Positions 1 to 8,410 of a stretch of DNA of 10,255 nucleotides are shown piece by piece. Origin of the DNA: Euperipatoides rowelli (Eukaryota > Onychophora > Udeonychophora > Euonychophora > Peripatopsidae); the NCBI GenBank assembly GCA_003024985.2, contig PXIH01S0002215.1; one strand, given 5' to 3'. The notes under the pieces are model-generated. The model worked only from the letters and a program-made list of their open reading frames with translations, was not told where the DNA came from and searched no databases. Position 1 is the first letter of the stretch. Each line of letters begins with the position of its first letter. The position numbers and the translations under genes were made by a program.

Positions 1-192
1 ACTAAATAATAACACTTTTTCAATCTTCTCCTCACTGTTTTAGTAAAGAAAGAAATAATACACTTCAATTACGACTTGGCATTTTCTTTTTATTACTGAA
101 ACTCAATTTTAGGCTACTTATGATCTTTATTGCATGAAAAATGGTTCAAAACAATGTTTCATCAATCAACTACCTACAGCAGGCCTATGTGA

Positions 193-215
193 ATGACTAT
201 ACTGTATATAGTCAT
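193..215. repeat. short palindrome
   Basis: Two perfect 9-bp arms (ATGACTATA and its complement) flank a 5-base spacer, CTGTA. The arms pair exactly. It could form a small hairpin or cruciform, or it may be chance in AT-rich DNA. No neighbouring gene gives it a role. Confidence 0.6.
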
Positions 216-536
216 GACCTCTAGCCAAAGAGCAATACATGCCAGTTATTGGATAATCACACAGAAAGGTCAAAGCTGGGTGGTACCTTGCATCCTATTG
301 TATTGTGTGATGTCATAAATGTTCCGGGGATGTTAATTTTGGATTGAAAGACACAATAAATTTAAAAAAAAAAATAGGAATTAAATTTATATTAATTAAA
401 ACAACTTTTAATTTGTGTTTTGCTTTTAAAAAAATATTAATATACGTTTTAATTAAAATAATTCACTTGAGGACATGCAGAATATGGTCTAAGGTTATAA
501 ATAAATAAATTGATCTACAAACATTGTGACAACGAA

Positions 537-625
537 TGTATATACAGTATTTCAATTGTATATAAATTTGACTTTAAAAAATCTAAAAATTATATACAGT
601 ATATATTTATATACAGTATATTAAA
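537..625. repeat. TATACAGTAT-rich simple repeat patch
   Basis: The motif TATATACAGTAT occurs three times in about 90 bases, mixed with TATATAAATTT-like segments. It looks like a degenerate microsatellite or local duplication. I see no coding potential. Confidence 0.55.
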
Positions 626-749
626 CTTTAAAGTATGAACAGTGAAATTTTTGTGTATGTACTGTATGTGTGTATGTGCAGTGTTTCTTGCAGAAAAGTT
701 ATCCGTGGGAGGGGGGGAATTTCACAAGTTCATGAGGGCAAGATGTATG

Positions 750-825
750 TCTAATTTGATAAGCTTTTTTTCTTTTAATTGATGACGTTTGGTTGTATTT
801 CTTTCTAATTTGATAGGCTTTTTTT
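750..825 (+). repeat. direct repeat, 22 bp, 54 bp apart
   Basis: The segments at 750-771 and 804-825 share TCTAATTTGATARGC followed by a T run, with one mismatch (AAGC versus AGGC). The offset is 54 bp. The sequence between the copies no longer aligns well, so this is either an old 54-bp tandem duplication or a short dispersed repeat. Confidence 0.55.
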
Positions 826-1010
826 TTTGGTTAGTAGAGTGGCTGTTATGTTGCCTTTGTGTCTGTTGACTGACATTTTGTTGACTTTCTGTTAAATTTT
901 ATAATGTAAACTGCATAGATTATGAAGTATAATTTAATACATTCACATGTAAGCTTGACATAAATATAGACCATCCCCAAGATATAATATAGACTGAACA
1001 GGGGTCAAAT

Positions 1011-1975
1011 TGTGCTAACTTATGATAGAATCTCTTAACAGGGCTAAGAAATCAGCACGAGACAAATTGAAGGAAAGTTAGCTAAACCTAACGAAATAAC
1101 AGTTCAAACCGGCCGACATAGGGCTAAGGAGGAAAAAGGAGGAGTAACCCTTTATTATCCCTGCCCTGATAGATTTGAGCAGGTACTACCCCCGCCTCAC
1201 GTTGGCTAACAAGGTTATCTGACAAAAATATAAATATAATATTAAACATTTTAATAATTTAGGCCACACATACACGACACAGAGCTGCTTAGTAAGAATT
1301 CATCTTTATTCGCATGAAATAAATAATAACAAAAATATCCATTCCCTTAATGATAAAAATTTACAAATCCTTTTAAATATCAATGATTTTAACAATAATT
1401 TGGCCAGAAAGTGAAGCAGAGAGAAAAGAACAAGAGAGGATAGAGGGAAGAGAGCATAGCCAGGGGAGGGGATAGGTGGGTAAACAGAATTTTACAATCT
1501 TTAAAATAAAATGTCTATAAGGGAGGATTGCTAATGTTTGCTAGAAAATTTTTGGAAAGTTGATCACCGGCTCGAAGCTGGCACAATTAAATATGTAGAT
1601 AATGCAAATCTGGACTGCTTTAAGTAAATAGTGACGGGTACTAGGTTGAGGTCCCAGGATTCTAGATGACTTGGGTTAAATTGCGTGTAAATTCTCGATG
1701 ACTGCAGTTCATTACAGGTGAAGCACTATTTAGCCTGGTTCCACTAATGGGCATCTCTTATTGATGGTTTGAGTTCCCCATGCTTTCTTAGCATACCAGA
1801 CGCTACTGATGTTCGAAACTAAGAAATTCTCATGTCGTCCTCCTCTCAATGGTATGCTGATCAAGTCTCTGTTTCTCTCTAAACATGAGCTTATATAACT
1901 TCTTGTTGTAACTAGCGCTAGATCTTAAGTTGATTTTATTCCTATAGGTTGCTAGTGAGTGTCATCTGCTACAAT
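1011..1975. other. complex non-coding patch with promoter- and poly(A)-like signals
   Basis: This block is less monotonous and somewhat more GC-rich than its flanks. It starts TGTGC at 1011 and ends GCTACA at about 1974, so it has TG...CA ends as LTRs do. It holds a TTATATAA box near 1890 (usable on either strand), a purine run at about 1125-1144 on the plus strand, and inverted 9-mers (AGCATACCA at 1790-1798, complement at 1850-1858). On the minus strand AATAAA at 1305-1310 is followed by a GT-rich tract (1264-1280). These fit an old LTR or a gene end, but I see no second copy in the window and no adjacent coding sequence, so the identity stays open. Confidence 0.25.
1264..1310 (-). terminator. 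possible polyadenylation signal, minus strand
   Basis: On the minus strand a canonical AATAAA (1305-1310) is followed about 25-45 bases downstream by a GT-rich tract (complement of CCACACATACACGACAC, 1264-1280). That is the usual arrangement of a poly(A) signal and its downstream element. AATAAA is common by chance in such AT-rich DNA and no upstream gene is visible, so this is tentative. Confidence 0.2.
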
Positions 1976-3311
1976 ATGTAAATAAACAAAAGAGGTAGGC
2001 TAGTCAGCATCTGGTGAAAACGTTTGGAAATATAATTTCTTTAAGATGTGATATAAGTTTAGCCGAAACTTGGTAACTATGGCAACCGATACAAATCTTC
2101 CTTCTCCAATTTTTATTTAGAAGATCTCTTAAATTTCTAATATATTAATGTTTAGATTATATTCTATTTGTTACCTTAAGCAGCATTTATGACTTCATTT
2201 TATTATGCTTTAATTTAATTTATATTGTCCATGATTAAAAGTTCTTTCATTTCTTTGCAGGGGGAAGAGATGGAGGGAGGCTCTGCTTTAGGGTGGCTAG
2301 CCCAGAGAAAGATTTAGAATAGAGAAGACATAGAAGAGAAACTTCAACATCAACATAGATATGCAGATGAAAAAATGAAAAAAAAAAATGCAAATACAAT
2401 TTATAAAAGTAGTTGGTCAAACAATGTAGGCTATAAATATAGGAATAAATCAAATAGATTTATTCTGTTATTTATCAATTATATTGATAAATGACATAAC
2501 TCTCTTCTTCATGGAAGTTGAATTAAATGATTGCTACTCTTTGATTTTCTAATCCCTTTCTTTGACCATCCACTTAAATAAATTTTGACTGTACATCAAT
2601 AACTTTATTGTAATTACTAATTAAACTTTGTTTTCAAAAAATAAACAAAACTTTAACTGATATGTATCACTCCCAAAAGAAATTGAGTGTAAATTTAAAT
2701 CTTGTAACTCCAAAATTTTCTTTACTTTGTACCACTCAGACAAAAGAAACTAGTGCTTTGTTATACTTGGTATTCCACAACTTATAGACCTCATAACAGA
2801 AAGAAATAGAATGCTTTATTTCAACCTATCTTAGCAATAATGATTAAAAAAAAAATTTTTTTTTTTGATTGAGTGAATCGTTTTAGTTTGTACTAACCCA
2901 TGGACTAAAATAATTGCTATTTCCTTTTCTTTTCTCCTTTTTTTTTTTTTTAAAAAAAAAAACAAAGCATCCCCTTCATTACTTAAAAATTTGTACAAAA
3001 TTCCTTTGTATGTACTCCTTATATTTCTTATTAATCTCAACTTTCTTGAACCTATAAATTTAAACTTTTCTTTACAAACAATATCTGTATGTAGTGAAAC
3101 CCACAAATAACCTTTAAAATTTCCCCCTTTTTTTGGTTTACTAATTCTTTGTGTCATACTATGCAATCAAATAATGTATTCTGAACTTTGTTATTGACAA
3201 ATAATGAAGTTTGATGCTCCTTTTCTAATGCTGCATGCTTAGTTATTGTTACTACTTTAGGTTGTTAACCATGCGTTTCTCTGCACATAAGTTTTTTTCT
3301 TTGTGCTTTAG
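1976..3311. other. AT-rich non-coding stretch
   Basis: No gene is supported here. Open frames on the minus strand at 2247-2453 and 2831-3166 run through homopolymer tracts and resemble nothing I know. The main visible structures are two A/T-tract junctions near 2846-2866 and 2938-2962. The last 120 bases carry a pyrimidine-rich tract ending CTTTAG at 3311, which looks like a splice acceptor for the open frame that follows. Confidence 0.5.
2846..2962. repeat. paired A-tract/T-tract junctions
   Basis: A run of 10 A followed by 11 T lies at 2846-2866, and a run of 14 T followed by 11 A lies at 2938-2962. Each junction is self-complementary, and the two are mirror images about 70 bases apart. 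Such tracts bend DNA and exclude nucleosomes. They could also be remains of poly(A) tails of retroelements in opposite orientations. Run lengths from an assembly are not fully reliable. Confidence 0.6.
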
Positions 3312-3905
3312 AGTTTATCCCAAAATTTTTTGTATGTTATGGCAGTTTTGAAGGAAATATTAGTGGGCCAGGATGTTAATATACCTCCTCCCTATGACGT
3401 CTATGATTCTCGTTTGCGTCCGAGGCACAATTTGTTGAGGTACCTTTATACCTCTTTAGAGTGTAAATACAATAGGCGGGGGGATGAGTTGCAGTATTTA
3501 CATCATGCCTATGATGCATTAGCTAAAGAGTATATAGCCTTTAGGTTTCCCCAGTCTCCCTTCCCTACTTTGGAACTTATTGGAGGTGCATCTGGCCAGA
3601 GCGAAGAAGACGTAGCTGTTCAAGTTGAGTTGACAGAGCCTACAGTTTCTCAAGAACCACTGTCTCGGACCCCAGTTCCCTCTCCAGATAACTGAGCCCC
3701 TATCTCGTGTCCTTTGTTGGACTTTGGACAGTCCATTGCGGTGGTCCATACCCAAAATCGGAATGGTGCCAGGCAGAAGGCACGTTTATTGAGATGCTTG
3801 TTCAACCAACTCGAGATGTCACAGCAGTGGCCTCTCCTGCATGTGTTCCTGATCCACACTTTTGTGATTTATATGTGTTGTTTTGCTAAAAAAATTGTTC
3901 CTTAA
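3312..3905 (+). pseudogene. unidentified exon-like or TE-derived open frame, one internal stop
   Basis: I do not recognise this protein. One plus-strand frame is open from 3312 to a TGA at 3693-3695 (127 codons), then stays open in the same frame to a TAA at 3903-3905 (about 69 more codons). The sequence is visibly richer in GC than its AT-rich flanks and uses varied codons, as real coding DNA does. It is preceded by a pyrimidine-rich tract and CTTTAG at 3311, a good splice-acceptor shape; the first ATG is at 3339. Visible features are a PPPY motif at 3384-3395 (in retroviral Gag proteins PPxY is a late-domain motif, but it is also common in host WW-binding proteins), a basic, aromatic-rich middle, and an acidic Pro/Ser/Thr-rich end before the TGA. 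After it comes a hydrophobic segment at about 3828-3885 that could span a membrane. It points the opposite way to the Gypsy element. It may be a host exon ending at the TGA, a gag-like ORF of another element, or a decayed gene. Confidence 0.35.
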
Positions 3906-4200
3906 TTTTAATTTTATAAACTGCTTTGTTTAAATGCTTATTAGGTGTTTGTATTCATTTAGATATAAATTAAAATTTTAGATTAATTTATTCATTTAAA
4001 AATTTATAGGCTGCATTTTAACTAGTAATTTGTTTTTATTAGAATTAAGAATCAGAAATTTATTTATAAATTTAGAATTTTTGTGGGGATTAATTTTGAT
4101 TTTAAATTTTGTTTACTGATTTGTTTTTATTATCAATTTGATTTATGAAAAGGGTTTAACTTATAATTTATTGATCAGACAATTTTTTTTTATCATTTTT
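3906..4200. other. AT-rich stretch beyond the retrotransposon's polypurine tracts
   Basis: This is very AT-rich sequence (repeated TTTATT, AATTTA, TTAATTTT) without open frames. By position it should hold the start of the minus-strand element's 3' LTR, just beyond the polypurine tracts. I see no clear TG or AGT boundary and no match to the sequence right of the primer-binding-like site, so no LTR is called. Confidence 0.4.
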
Positions 4201-4420
4201 AATTAGTCAGGAAAGGAAAGATTCTTTATTGCTCCTTTTTCTTCCCTTTTTTGTACAAACGATCATTATATTGTTTATAATTAGTTAGGGAAGGAAATAT
4301 TTTTTATTGCTCCCTTTTCTTCCCTTTTTGTACAAACGATTATTTTATTGTTTTTGATTAGTTAGGGAAGGAAATATTCTTTATTGCTCCCTTTTCTTCC
4401 CCTTTTTTTTTGTACAAATG
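4201..4420 (-). repeat. tandem repeat (78 bp, nearly 3 copies), each with a polypurine tract
   Basis: Three copies start at 4201 (78 bp), 4279 (77 bp) and 4356 (about 65 bp, partial). Each reads on the plus strand as an ATTAGT(T/C)AG start, GGAA-rich stretch, CTTTATTGCTCC, a pyrimidine run, then TGTACAAA. On the minus strand the pyrimidine runs are polypurine tracts at 4387-4411, 4310-4329 and 4232-4252. The first lies only about 30 bases past the pol stop, exactly where a Ty3/Gypsy element without env keeps the polypurine primer for plus-strand synthesis, next to the 3' LTR. The copies differ by few substitutions and by run lengths, so the duplication is fairly recent or was made during element replication. 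Confidence 0.8.
4387..4411 (-). promoter_or_regulatory. polypurine tract (plus-strand primer) of the Gypsy element
   Basis: On the minus strand this is an uninterrupted purine run (A-run, GGGGAAGAAAAGGGAG) directly downstream of the pol stop at 4440-4442. In LTR retrotransposons such a tract resists RNase H and primes second-strand DNA synthesis at the edge of the 3' LTR. Being the copy closest to pol makes it a good candidate for the original, but its two tandem copies at 4310-4329 and 4232-4252 could equally have served. Confidence 0.55.
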
Positions 4421-4439
4421 GCCGTTTGCATATGAAAAA

Positions 4440-5947
4440 TTATTTTAATTCTCTTTTCCGAAGGAAATAATGGTGGGTTACGGTAGGGTCATCAGTGTCA
4501 ACAGGGGTACCGGTTCCTGATTTTATTTTATTTGAGTCATTTAAAATTTGCTGAAAGTCTTGCTTTATTTCCTCGTTAGATGGCACGCTCATATTCTTCA
4601 GACTCTACAACTTCAGGTTGCTTTTCGGATTTCTCCAAGTCGTGGGTATCATCTTCTCCCTCTCTCTCTTCTGGCAAAGTTATGATGGGGTTGTCTATTT
4701 TCATTGGTTATGCCAGATCTGGTCATTTGATTATTCTCTTCAGCTTTTTCAGTTACAAGCTGAGCCCTCTGCGCATAAGGCTTCAGTTTGTCAACATGGA
4801 CTTGTTTTGTGATTTCTTGGTGTTTTATATCTTAAATAATATAATTTGCCATCCCCGTTTGTTTTATGACTGTATAGGTCCAGTGTACCTTTCGTTTAGC
4901 TTTCTGTTATGACCCGCATAACTAGCCATGTCTAACGCTAACATGGAGTCTCCTATATAAAACTCGAAGAAGCGGTGCCCTTTATCTTTATTTCTCGCAT
5001 TGTCAATGGATGCTTGTTGTAGATTGGCGAAAACTTCTGACTTAGCAGCCTCCAACTTCTCCATTATGGCATCCACTAAGTCAATCCTTTCGAGGTTATC
5101 CTCATTTTCGTTTAGATTGAACTCGGAAAAAACATCATACTGATAAAACCCATGAAAAATATAGAATGCAACCTGTTTTGTGCTACTGTGTATGATATTT
5201 TTGATTACCTGCATTAAGTATGGGAGCATGGTGTCCCAATCGATGAAATTTCTGTTACAGTAGTGGGCTATTAGGCGGAGTATTTTGATTTTGATTCTTT
5301 CACTTATCCCATTGGCTCTTGGCAATAACTTTGGGTTGTTAATCCCCGAGCTTGGCACACAGGGTAGACATGATGTGGCACACCCAGTTGGGGTACCTAC
5401 CAGTCAGTATGGTTTTGGAACCGCCATATCGCATATATATGTTTTCCATATAATCTTTGGCGATTATATGGGCTTCTTGGCTGGGAAGAGGGCTGGCGAA
5501 GGTCATCCTTGAGAGTTGGTCAGTATACGTATTATGTATTTATTCCTTCATTGGTGGTTGAGAAGGGACCCAAAATATCGATACTTAATTTTGTCATGCA
5601 TGCGTGTGGTGGTTTGACTGCTTGTATAGGAGCTTTTACCCTAGTTCTATTTCTGCATTGGCACTTTTCACAGCTATTAATGTATGTTTTGATATCAGCA
5701 AAGATCATGTCCCAGGTGAAGTTCTTTTTGATTTTATATCTGGTTTGAGATAGTGAAAAGTGTCCCCTGCTAGGCAATCGTGATAGTAATATAGTAAATC
5801 TGTTATTAATGTGCTAGGAACCACATTTCTATATGCTGTAAATTGAGATGTGCCTAACTGTACTAATTTCATTAAAATATCATTTCTATCTAAGGAATAA
5901 TTATCATTATTTAATTTGTTTTCTTTCAATTTCTTTATTAAATCCAA
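4440..5947 (-). pseudogene. pol: integrase domain of Gypsy pol (broken)
   Basis: Integrase inserts the element's DNA into the host chromosome. The pieces are in order. The N-terminal zinc-binding part shows GHFSL at about 5761 and, exactly 29 residues on, CEKC, giving the H-x29-C-x2-C half of the HHCC finger. The first catalytic Asp is in SIDILGPF (codon 5577-5579). The second should lie in ILT(D) but the codon at 5399-5401 is GGT, Gly. The catalytic Glu is in NGISER (5299-5301), at about D-35-E spacing. A segment with DWDTMLP and H-x-ST follows, then a GPY/F-like module ending in HVDKLKPY (4775-4798). The C-terminal tail ends near HHYFLRKREL with a stop at 4440-4442, like the YxLR endings of many Gypsy pol proteins. 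Frameshifts occur near 5780, 5530, 5350 and 4865, and there is an in-frame TAA at 4832-4834. Frame and Asp losses make it inactive. Confidence 0.9.
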
Positions 5948-5981
5948 GCAATGAGGGTCTTTCTGTCTGCATCAGCTCTAG

Positions 5982-6420
5982 TTATTGGTCTTTTGCTATT
6001 GCTAATGTGCATGTGTTGGTAGTCTCACTCTCTTCGTGACTTTGCGAGAGCATATCCACGAAGCTGTTGAGTTTGCCAGAGATATGTTCGAAATACACAT
6101 CATTTTGCTGAATGCCAATCATCCACCTTGCTACTCTGGAATTTGTATCTTTTAACTCAACTACATACGTTAGGGGCTTATGGTCGGTCATTAATAACAC
6201 TTTGTTCCCATACGTCATGTGTTTAAATTTATCAAGAGCGAATACAATGGCCAACATCTCTCTCTATTACAGTGTAATTTTTTTCAGCCTTATTTAGTCT
6301 TCTACTTCATATGCTATGGGTTGTAAATCTCCTTCGTTGTTTTTTCTTCTAATATGGTGCCAATAAAGTGAGAGGCATCTGATTTTATTATAAAGGGTCT
6401 ATCGTATTGTGGGAATGCTA
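5982..6420 (-). pseudogene. pol: RNase H domain of Gypsy pol (broken)
   Basis: This domain removes the RNA strand of the RNA:DNA hybrid during reverse transcription. The first catalytic Asp is visible in KSDAS (codon 6377-6379), the Glu in REMLA (6258-6260), the next Asp in LMTDHKPL (6183-6185) and the last in SFVDMLSQ (6054-6056), so the D-E-D-D set is readable. The block from 6257 to 5982 is one clean frame; the part from 6420 to 6258 is spread over other frames by small indels. It lies between reverse transcriptase and integrase as expected for Ty3/Gypsy. The segment after SQS is polar and probably the tether to integrase. Confidence 0.88.
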
Positions 6421-6727
6421 GTAATGGGGCTGTTATTAGTTTTTGTTTTAATGTCTGAAAGGCGAATTCTGCATTTTCATTCCATGTAATTTGTGCATTT
6501 CTTTTTTACATAGATCATATAGATGGGCTGCGATTTCAGCGAAATTTAGCATAAATTTCCTATAAAAATTAAAGCTGCCTAGAGAGCTTCACACTCCTTT
6601 TACTGTGGTAGGCCTAGCTAAATTTTGTATAGTGGCTACAGTATTGTCAACAGGCCTACAGCCATTTTTATCTACCATATGTCCAAAATATTTTATTGAC
6701 TCCCTAAATAATTTGCATTTGGATGGT
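6421..6727 (-). pseudogene. pol: RT thumb/connection region, frames shattered
   Basis: By position this is the thumb and connection part between the YLDD-containing palm and RNase H. No minus-strand frame stays open for long, and only short pieces look like pol. I infer it to be the eroded link between the two better-kept domains rather than an insertion, because its length of about 300 bases suits the family. Confidence 0.55.
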
Positions 6728-7362
6728 TTAACAGCTAAGTTGGCTTTCTCTAGTGCTGCTAGCAAATTCTTCTAACTTTTGCAAATGCTCTTCGATGTTA
6801 GGTGAGTGAATTATTATGTCATCTAAGTAAACAAAGATGTGACCCTTTAATATAATGTCATGAAGGCATTCTACCATAATTTTTGGAAAGAGCTTTCTGA
6901 TGTTACGCAACCTTGGCAAAGGCGGGTGAATGTATACTTCAATGTTAAACTTACTGAAAAGGCCCAGAAAAATGTTACTGAAAATGAAACTTTTTTCTGG
7001 GCCTCTTCAGTAAGTTTAACGTTGAAGTAGCCATTGTTCAAATCGAGATTGCTAAATATACGCGCGTCTAGATTTTCAAGAATGTCCTCTATGCGCATGA
7101 TCAGGTATTGTTCTGTAATGATCTGTTTGTTGATCTTACATAAATCTAGACATATACGGACCTCTTTAGAATCTTTTTTTGGCAGAACTAATACTGGGGA
7201 GTTGTAGGGGCTGTGTATTTTTATGATGTTCACTTTTTCAAGTTTATCAAGCTGTAAACGTAACGGTTCATATAGAGTGTGTGGTATATGGTATTGTCTC
7301 TGGTATATGGGTGTCTCATTTTTGAATTTGGATTCATATGGGGGTATGTTGGCTCCCTTCAT
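6728..7362 (-). pseudogene. pol: reverse transcriptase domain of Gypsy pol (broken)
   Basis: Reverse transcriptase copies the element's RNA into DNA. From 7362 downward the frame shows a finger region with PIYQRQYHIP, then SPYNSPVLVLPKKD, VRICLDLCKIN, and the palm motif SNLDLNNGYFNVKL with the first catalytic Asp at 7042-7044. The next part is disrupted by an inverted duplication (6935-7029), after which YTFTRL and SFQ fragments resume. A frameshift near 6900 leads into the second frame (6919-6728) carrying the YLDD box at 6818-6829, followed by DIIIHS, typical of Ty3/Gypsy. The catalytic Asp residues are all readable but not in one frame. The protein is dead because of the inversion scar and frameshift. 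Confidence 0.93.
6935..7029. repeat. 38-bp inverted duplication inside the RT gene
   Basis: The left arm (6935-6972) and right arm (6992-7029) are reverse complements at 36 of 38 positions, separated by 19 bases. The right arm is the authentic RT coding sequence (the YFNVKLTEEAQKK stretch on the minus strand). The left arm is the antisense copy, which reads as nonsense in the RT frame. The loop repeats TTACTGAAAA, also present in the left arm. Confidence 0.9.
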
Positions 7363-7500
7363 ATTTATTACATCCTCTATAAGTATATTTTATGCCTACC
7401 TAAAATATTTTCTAATGCTAGTCGATGTGGATCGCTTATGCCTAATCTTGTTTTAAAAAGCACGTATGATTCACAATCTTTGTTGTCAATAAATGTAGAT

Positions 7501-7990
7501 TCAGTTTATCTTTTTCTTTCCTTCTGATTGGTTAATAGATCTATCATGTGACTCTCTAGTACTCATCTGAAATTTTATCGTTCTACCTTCACAATCTATG
7601 AGTGCATTGTGTACCATGCACCAATCGAAGCCTAAAATTACATGGAAAGCTGGTCTATCTTGCATTCTGACTATACACATCGGCTGTGGTATATTCATCC
7701 CTGCTATCACCATTTTTAAACCATTTAGAATCTTTTCTGATATGGGGAACTTGATCACGACCGCCATTGTTTTCCCGTTTAAACTGTCGTTCCTAATATC
7801 TCTCATCCACTAGGCAATTTTCTGCTCCAGTGTCCAAGATTCCGAGTACTTTTCTACCTGCGACCTCCACGGGTATTAAAGGTTTATCTTCATATAATCT
7901 TGAAAATTTAAGACAGTATGTATTATTTCGATTATGTTTAGTTTTACGAGCCTCTGCCTTTTTTTTCTTTCTCAGCCTATTTTTGTTCAA
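7501..7990 (-). pseudogene. pol: aspartic protease domain of Gypsy pol (broken)
   Basis: A retropepsin-type protease that would cut the Gag-Pol precursor. The active-site motif LDTGAENCLVDE is present (DTG at about 7826-7834), preceded by a basic patch (RLRKKKK) and a strand with PLIPVEVAGRKVLG. A frameshift at about 7800 moves the reading into a second frame that carries the flap-side region and the C-terminal ILGFDW motif (7624-7638), the Gypsy counterpart of the ILG(R/M)D box. Length and order fit a monomer of about 110-130 residues that works as a dimer. It sits between the Gag-end spacer and RT, the normal place. Confidence 0.88.
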
Positions 7991-8064
7991 ATTTTTAAAT
8001 GCACCCTTCGAATTTTTCTGTATGATTGGAGTTTATCATGATAAGTTTTCATTTATCATAATTT

Positions 8065-8382
8065 TCAGGGTTTTTTATTTTTACAATTTAGTACGGGGTC
8101 ATTGCTATTTAGTATCTCCCATAAATTTTGAGATATAAATTCGGGGGGATATGAGGCTGCACTATTATACTTTTGCTCGTTTTCTGTTATGCTAGCCTTA
8201 ATTTTAGCTGTGGCTTTGGATGGGCTTTTGTTTGATTTAGTTTTATTGGCCACTTTCCAATCTTTCTTAGTATCACTCTGATCAATTTTATTTTCTTTGA
8301 AAGTAACTTTGGGTGACTCAAATTTAGTTGATTTATTTGTACCGGTTATCCTGTTGACACCGTTTCCTTCCCCAACACTCAC
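8065..8382 (-). pseudogene. Ser/Lys-rich spacer between Gag knuckle and protease
   Basis: An open minus-strand frame of 105 codons, polar and rich in Lys, Ser, Thr and Asn (for example KSNKSPSKATAKIK), without known motifs. It follows the zinc-knuckle relic and precedes the protease, so I infer it is the nucleocapsid tail or the Gag/protease junction. Its start is not meaningful, because the knuckle frame upstream stops at 8411-8413 and a frameshift joins the two. It is not an independent gene. Confidence 0.6.
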
Positions 8383-8410
8383 AGTAATTAAGAATGTCGG
8401 GGGTTGGCGT

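Larger units (their letters stand above)
1..1010. other. AT-rich non-coding stretch
   Basis: I see no open frame with coding character on either strand. The stretch holds simple patches: a short palindrome near 200, TATACAGTAT-type motifs around 537-625, a TGTGTATG-type patch around 652-680, a G-run at about 706-717, and a short direct repeat at 750-825. It reads as ordinary AT-rich intergenic or intronic DNA. Confidence 0.6.

Noticed and set aside
1031-1120. tRNA-derived SINE promoter (GTTCAAACC resembling a B box)
   Set aside because: There is no A box at the right distance and no tRNA-like fold or tail.
2251-2290. Splice-acceptor-like TTCTTTGCAG at 2251-2260 followed by an ATG
   Set aside because: The frame after it stops within 16 codons, and no further exon signal is visible.
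2247-2453. Minus-strand open frame of 68 codons, rich in Phe, Leu and Tyr
   Set aside because: The composition follows from A/T tracts; no start context, motif or neighbour supports it.
2831-3166. Minus-strand open frame of 111 codons
   Set aside because: It runs through long A/T homopolymers, has low-complexity Lys/Phe runs and no motif. In such AT-rich DNA a frame of this length is not convincing. It lies where an env gene could be, but shows no signal peptide or membrane segment.
3519-3859. Minus-strand open frames opposite the unidentified plus-strand block
   Set aside because: They are shorter than the plus-strand frame and lack the acceptor-like start; best explained by the higher GC content.
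4201-4420. CRISPR-like array (three repeats at regular spacing)
   Set aside because: The units are continuous near-identical tandem copies without unique spacers, and the context is a eukaryotic retrotransposon.
4140-4440. env gene downstream of pol
   Set aside because: The polypurine tract starts about 30 bases after the pol stop, leaving no space for env before the expected LTR.
4580-4912. Plus-strand open frame of 110 codons
   Set aside because: It is the complement of the integrase C-terminal coding region, which shows recognisable pol motifs on the minus strand.
5285-5748. Plus-strand open frames over the integrase core
   Set aside because: They are antisense to the DDE and zinc-finger segments; the conserved motifs are all on the minus strand.
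7223-8138. Plus-strand open frames rich in hydrophobic residues, suggesting membrane proteins
   Set aside because: They are antisense shadows of RT, protease and spacer; complements of Lys/Asn-rich coding DNA give Phe/Leu-rich frames.
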